Part shown: positions 60,077-64,000 of the stretch, in pieces | Layout of the letters: every line of letters starts with the position of its first letter | Position numbering within the stretch: the first letter of the stretch is position 1 | Assembly (NCBI GenBank): GCA_016234685.1 | Contig: JACRAT010000029.1 | Span: 1-64,000 of the forward strand | Origin: Nitrosomonadales bacterium | GTDB lineage: Bacteria; Pseudomonadota; Gammaproteobacteria; Burkholderiales; Gallionellaceae | Reading direction: 5' to 3' | Length of the DNA stretch: 64,000 nucleotides | Notes under the pieces: model-generated | What the model was told of the DNA's origin: nothing | Databases searched by the model: none | What the model saw: only the letters and a program-made list of their open reading frames with translations | Program-made: the position numbers and the translations under genes

Positions 60077-62488
60077 ATGTCTGAACCTGCCGTCAGGGCC
60101 GAACTGTCGATTACCTTGAAAGATGGCGTAAGCGGTGGCATCAAGGCCATCACCAATACGGCAGAGCAGTCATCCAAAAGGGTATACGAAGCCAGCGCGT
60201 ATGCAGCCAAGCGATCTGCCGCCGCGACCGAACAAGCTACTGCCGCCCAGCGCTCAAGTTACGAGAAGTTGTCCCACGCCCGCGAGGCGTTGAACGCTCG
60301 CTCAGAGCAAGCCATTCAAGATGAGATACGTCAGACGCAGCGTGCTTATGCCGTTTTGTCTGCGGCGGGATTCGCCTCTGCCGAGGATCAGGCGCGCGCC
60401 TTCGAGAAGACGCGGGACAAGATCACCCGTTTGACCAACGAGATGGGAAGGCTCACCTCCGAGCAACAAAAGGCTGCGGAGGCAGCAGAGGCTGCGAATT
60501 CCCGGCAGCGTTCCGGCTACGAAAGGTTTTCGCGCGCCCGTGAAGTGCTCGGGGTGCGCTCCGAAAATGCCATCCAGCGCGAGATCCAGCAGACCGAGGC
60601 GGCGTACAAGCGACTGGAGGCCTCTGGCACGCTGTCGTCTGATGCGCTGGCACACGCCGCCGAGAAGATGCGCGAGAAGATCACCCGACTGACCAACGAG
60701 ATGGGCAAGCTGACTGCCGAGCAGCGCCGGGCCGCGCAGGAGGCCGAAAAGCTCGAAAAGGCACAGTCTGGCATCCGTCATGGTGTGGTTGGGGCGGCAG
60801 GCACTGCTGCGGCGGGTTATACGCTAGCTGCCCCGGCCAAAGCGGCGATGTCGTTCGACGAACGTCTGGCCAACATGGCTAACACCGCTTATGCCGAGCG
60901 CGATGCCGCCGGTCGCAAGGTGGGCATTGGCACGCTGGAAGCAACCATCAACCGTTCCACGCAGCCCGGCATCGGCGGCGGCACGCGCGAGCAGGCGGCG
61001 GAGGCGCTGGACGCGATGATCTCCAAGAACACGCTGGGCTACCAGCGCTCTCTCGACTTCCTGCCGACGGTGATGCGCACGGCCAGCGGCGCGAACGCCG
61101 ACCCTAAAGAAATCGCCAACCTCACCAGTGTACTTGTCGGCCAAAAGATTGTGGCCAATGACCGCGAGCTGAAGGTCGCGTTGAATATGATCACCGCTTC
61201 CGGGCAAGCGGGCGGTTTCGAAATCAAGGACATGGCGCGCTGGCTGTCGCAACAGATGCCGGACGCCGGTCGCGCTGGCCTGCTCGGGCTCGACGGTCTG
61301 CAAAAGGTGCTGGCGATGAATCAGGCCGCCGTGATGACAGCTGGCACCGCCGACGAGGCCGGAAACAACGTCAAAAACCTGTTGGTCAAGCTCGTCTCCA
61401 AAGACACCGGTACCGACTTCGAGAAGGCCGGACGCGGCGACCTAGCCGGGTACATGGTCAATCAGCGCCTCAAGGGCGTGGATGCCGTGACTGCCTGGCA
61501 GAACATCATCGATCAAGAGGCGGCGAACGACCCGCGCTTGAAGGCGGCTTTAGCCAAGCTCGCCAAGACCAAAGACAAGGGCGAGCAGGCGCAGATTATC
61601 GAGTCCATCAAGGCGCTGTCCGAGGGCAGCGTGATCGGCAAGTACTTCCAGGACATGCAGGCGGTCGGCGCGCTGATGGGGCTGCGCAACAAGGACGTGG
61701 TCGGCAAGGTAGATTCCGCGATCTCGCGCAACCGAACCGAGTATGGCGTCAACGATGTGAATTACGAGGTGATGAGCGGCACCGCATCGTTCCAAGTGCG
61801 CGCCGCCCAGCAGGCCAAGGATGCCGCTCAGAAAGACGTGATGGACATACTGACGCCCGCGATTACGGCGGTGTCGGGAGCCTTTACCGATCTGGCGACC
61901 AAGTATCCCTTGCTGACCGGTACAACGATGCTGGCCACTGGCGCATTGACGGCACTGGCCACTGCATCGGGGCTGGCCTCGATGGCAATGGGCGGCGGCA
62001 AAGGCGGCGCAATCGCTCAGGCCGCCACTAAATATGCCCCGGCCCTTGGTGGCGCAGCAAAATTTGCAGGCCGTGCCAGTGTCGCTGGAGTTGGTGCGCT
62101 GGCGGGCGGGTATGTACTTGATAAGACCTTCGGCGAGGATTCGGTCATTTCCCGCTACGGCTCCAGCGCGTTCAACGGTGCTGCCATTGGCGCGACTGTT
62201 GGCAGCATCGTGCCTATCCTCGGAACGGGGATCGGTGCGGCGGTAGGATTGGGCGTCGGTACGCTCTACGAGGGTATCAAGGATCTGCTGAAGCCTGCTG
62301 AGCAAAAAACCAATGCTGAGAATGCGAAGGCTCAGGAGCCGCCGAAGTCTGCTGAGCAAAAGCCAGTGGATGTGAACGCAAAGATTATGGTCGGGCTGGC
62401 TCCGGGGTTGGTGTTGCAGAGCCAGTCGGTTAAATCCTCTGGCGGCGGTGTCAATGTGAACACCGGCAGCATGTGGAGCACGCCATGA
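60077..62488 (+). CDS. Tail tape measure protein
   Basis: 803 residues. The first 240 are a charged coiled coil with two related blocks (TRDKITRLTNEMGRLTSEQQ and REKITRLTNEMGKLTAEQRR, an internal duplication), then a region like the TP901/Mu gp42 tape measure core (MQDLALEP is in the next gene; here LGLDGLQKVLAMNQAAVMTA), and hydrophobic segments near 630-740 (TTMLATGALTALATASGLAS, GATVGSIVPILGTGIGAAVG). It sets tail length. Its expression may be controlled by the hairpin just upstream. The stop overlaps the next ATG. Confidence 0.88.
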   Translation: MSEPAVRAELSITLKDGVSGGIKAITNTAEQSSKRVYEASAYAAKRSAAATEQATAAQRSSYEKLSHAREALNARSEQAIQDEIRQTQRAYAVLSAAGFASAEDQARAFEKTRDKITRLTNEMGRLTSEQQKAAEAAEAANSRQRSGYERFSRAREVLGVRSENAIQREIQQTEAAYKRLEASGTLSSDALAHAAEKMREKITRLTNEMGKLTAEQRRAAQEAEKLEKAQSGIRHGVVGAAGTAAAGYTLAAPAKAAMSFDERLANMANTAYAERDAAGRKVGIGTLEATINRSTQPGIGGGTREQAAEALDAMISKNTLGYQRSLDFLPTVMRTASGANADPKEIANLTSVLVGQKIVANDRELKVALNMITASGQAGGFEIKDMARWLSQQMPDAGRAGLLGLDGLQKVLAMNQAAVMTAGTADEAGNNVKNLLVKLVSKDTGTDFEKAGRGDLAGYMVNQRLKGVDAVTAWQNIIDQEAANDPRLKAALAKLAKTKDKGEQAQIIESIKALSEGSVIGKYFQDMQAVGALMGLRNKDVVGKVDSAISRNRTEYGVNDVNYEVMSGTASFQVRAAQQAKDAAQKDVMDILTPAITAVSGAFTDLATKYPLLTGTTMLATGALTALATASGLASMAMGGGKGGAIAQAATKYAPALGGAAKFAGRASVAGVGALAGGYVLDKTFGEDSVISRYGSSAFNGAAIGATVGSIVPILGTGIGAAVGLGVGTLYEGIKDLLKPAEQKTNAENAKAQEPPKSAEQKPVDVNAKIMVGLAPGLVLQSQSVKSSGGGVNVNTGSMWSTP

Positions 62489-63660
62489 GCTGGCGCGACC
62501 GCATGGTGACGGCTTCATTCCGTGGGAATCAGTTCCTGACGGAAAGCCACGATACAAAGGGTGGGCGGCGGCTCATCGTGCATGAATATCCGGGGGCCGA
62601 GGAGCCTGTGGTCGAAGACCTCGGTGGCAAGGCTGGCGAGTTTCACCTGACGGCCTATTTCATCGGGCCGGATTATGACCTGTCCCGTGATGCGTTTCTG
62701 CTGGCGTTGAATACGCCAGGAGCGGAATGGCTCTATCACCCGTGGCGCGGGCCGTTATGGGTGTGCGCCCGCGATTGGTCGGTCAGCGAGAGCAACGACC
62801 GGGGCGGCTATTGCGCCATCAGCGTGAATTTTGTGCCGGGCGGTATGGTTCAGTCGATATTGGTAGACCGAACCGATACCGCAGCGGAAAAAATCAAAGG
62901 GTTTGGAGTGATGCAGGATCTCGCTCTGGAACCCATGTCGTCGACCAGCACCGAGAGCATGATCGCCACCGTGCGCGCTCAACTTGATCGCGTGCGCAAT
63001 TTGCTTTCTCTTTCGTCCTTGCCATTGAGCTGGATCAGTCAGGCTCGTATCCTGATCGACGGGATCAAGGGAGACATGGCTGCATTGCTGGCTACCCCCT
63101 CTGATTACGCAGCTGCGTTGAGGTCGCTCTCTGACTTGCTGGGGGCTGGTGATACGCAGGCATCACTCACCTCTTCTCGCCTTGCGGCCAGCGGCATTGC
63201 CGATACTGCATTGCCGCTGGCCATCGATAATTTGGTGGCCATGAGCAATATCCCGGTGGTCATGCCGGGTGGTGCGGGTGACTCTCCAGCACTGCGCATC
63301 AATCTGGCCCGCGAGGCCGATCTCCGTAACCGGCTGCTGCTGATCAGTGCTGCTCAACTGGCCCTCGCTGATTACCGTGTGGCGGCAGACCGGGACGCGG
63401 CGCTGGCCAGCGTTGTGGGCGGTATCGACAGGCTGCTGCCAAGCATGGGCGATGCGGTGTTTCAGGCGGCACTGGATTGCCGTGCGGCGCTGATCGATGC
63501 GCTACTGGCGCAGCAGCTTGATCCGGCGTCTGTGCGCGACATCGTGTCGCCTTTGCCGGCCACGGTGCTGGCTCACCGTTTTGAGATGGCAGAGGATGCG
63601 TTTATTGCCGCTAACCGAGTGCGCCACCCGCTATTCGTTAAGGGGCGGGTATATGGATAG
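62485..63660 (+). CDS. DNA circularisation/baseplate protein (Mu gpN-like)
   Basis: 391 residues from ATG 62485 in ATGA with the tape measure stop. MSWRDRMVTASFRGNQFLTE with GGRRLIVHEYPGAEEPVVED and LGGKAGEFHLTAYFIGPDYD is the N-terminal domain called DNA circularisation protein in Mu-like phages (gpN); the C-terminal part is helical. It probably links tape measure and baseplate. The last 8 bp overlap the following gene. Confidence 0.87.
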   Translation: MSWRDRMVTASFRGNQFLTESHDTKGGRRLIVHEYPGAEEPVVEDLGGKAGEFHLTAYFIGPDYDLSRDAFLLALNTPGAEWLYHPWRGPLWVCARDWSVSESNDRGGYCAISVNFVPGGMVQSILVDRTDTAAEKIKGFGVMQDLALEPMSSTSTESMIATVRAQLDRVRNLLSLSSLPLSWISQARILIDGIKGDMAALLATPSDYAAALRSLSDLLGAGDTQASLTSSRLAASGIADTALPLAIDNLVAMSNIPVVMPGGAGDSPALRINLAREADLRNRLLLISAAQLALADYRVAADRDAALASVVGGIDRLLPSMGDAVFQAALDCRAALIDALLAQQLDPASVRDIVSPLPATVLAHRFEMAEDAFIAANRVRHPLFVKGRVYG

Positions 63661-64000
63661 CGTGGTGGAAATACGCTTTGATGGCCAGCGTTACGGCTTT
63701 TGGCAGAGCGTCAGTATCAGAGAGTCTGTCGATGATCTTTGTGCCTCGGTCAGCTTGGGAATCACGCTGAACGGCACGGGCGAGCCGTTGACGCTATCGG
63801 CCAACACCGTGGTGCAGGTGCTGGTCGATGGTGAGCTGGCCACTACGATCAGGGCGGGCAAGGTAAGCCGCGCGGTCGGCGCGACGGATCACACTATACG
63901 TGTGGATGCCCGGTCACTGGCGCGTGAACTGGTGGATTGCCAGTACTCCAAGACGCTCTCCGCATTGCGGCTGGGTGAGGTGGTGAAGAGTATTTGTAGC
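63653..64000 (+). CDS. Baseplate hub protein (Mu gpP-like), partial
   Basis: 116 codons from ATG 63653 to the window edge, open throughout: VVEIRFDGQRYGFWQSVSIR, DLCASVSLGITLNGTGEPLT, VDARSLARELVDCQYSK. This is the start of the Mu gpP/phage late control D-like baseplate hub family. It follows the gpN-like gene with an 8 bp overlap, the same order as Mu. Not in the ORF track because it is cut off. Confidence 0.82.
   Translation, partial: MDSVVEIRFDGQRYGFWQSVSIRESVDDLCASVSLGITLNGTGEPLTLSANTVVQVLVDGELATTIRAGKVSRAVGATDHTIRVDARSLARELVDCQYSKTLSALRLGEVVKSICS

Larger units (their letters stand above)
35364..64000. mobile_element. Mu-like (BcepMu-related) transposable prophage, right part cut off
   Basis: Contains a DDE transposase, MuB-like ATPase, repressor, BcepMu gp16-like protein, GemA, Mor, protease/scaffold, gpT-type head, sheath, tube, tape measure and baseplate genes, plus lysis, small and large terminase, portal and head morphogenesis genes on the opposite strand. 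One copy of each expected function is seen, so it is one phage and not two. No integrase and no tRNA at the left edge. All reading frames look intact. The left end lies in 35037-35363. Confidence 0.92.

Noticed and set aside
35364-64000. Two separate prophages side by side, one leftward and one rightward
   Set aside because: The two arms hold complementary, non-duplicated functions and share the late palindrome, so one rearranged phage is simpler.

Overview
The window looks like the chromosome of a betaproteobacterium, probably in the Nitrosomonadales/Gallionellaceae area. This rests on the style of the housekeeping proteins (PilS/PilR next to AmpD, a PP0621-like protein, YaeQ, class Ia NrdAB with NrdR boxes) and on the BcepMu-type prophage; no rRNA or tRNA gene is present to confirm it. 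Host and prophage genes are GC-rich. The polysaccharide locus at the left is visibly AT-richer and uses many GTG and TTG starts.

Region 1 (1-17.5 kb) is an exopolysaccharide or capsule locus read rightwards. It opens with the 3' end of gmd followed by gene fossils: the first residues of fcl, the N-terminus of a CysQ-like PAP phosphatase and the C-terminus of an APS kinase. Then come a Wzx flippase, a PAPS-dependent sulfotransferase, two hexapeptide acyltransferases, three methyltransferases, two sugar epimerases, five glycosyltransferases, a secreted PslG-like glycoside hydrolase, a Wzy polymerase and an initiating sugar-phosphate transferase that lacks the usual catalytic Asp. Directly behind, on the other strand, lie cysD and cysNC (17.6-20.9 kb), which make APS/PAPS, the sulfate donor for the sulfotransferase. 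Together they suggest a sulfated, acylated and methylated Wzx/Wzy-dependent polysaccharide. CysD carries an unrecognised N-terminal domain of about 185 residues.

Region 2 (21-35 kb) is a housekeeping block on the minus strand: nrdB, a small unknown gene, nrdA with its promoter and two NrdR boxes, ampD, pilR, pilS, a PP0621-like gene, yaeQ, arfB, an S4-domain gene, prfC, hemF and tsaC. Several dispersed palindromic repeats lie between genes. Two of them (behind nrdB and behind hemF) share terminal sequences and look like copies of one MITE-like family. A second, diverged 3' end of nrdB lies 100 bp beyond the real one.

Region 3 (about 35.2 kb to the right edge) is a Mu-like transposable prophage, cut off by the window end in a baseplate gene. 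A repressor (minus) and a BcepMu gp16-like gene (plus) diverge around an early promoter with an operator between its -35 and -10. Rightwards follow DDE transposase, MuB-like ATPase, small early genes, HU, GemA and Mor, then protease/scaffold, major head, tail sheath, tube, frameshifted chaperones, tape measure and baseplate. The lysis, terminase, portal and head-morphogenesis genes, which in Mu sit between Mor/C and the protease, are here a separate leftward operon beyond the repressor. All three apparent late transcription units (leftward lysis-head, rightward protease-head, tape measure) are preceded by the same GGAAA-N2-TTTCC palindrome, 23-24 bp before a -10-like hexamer. This suggests one late activator, perhaps Mor, controls the split late region.
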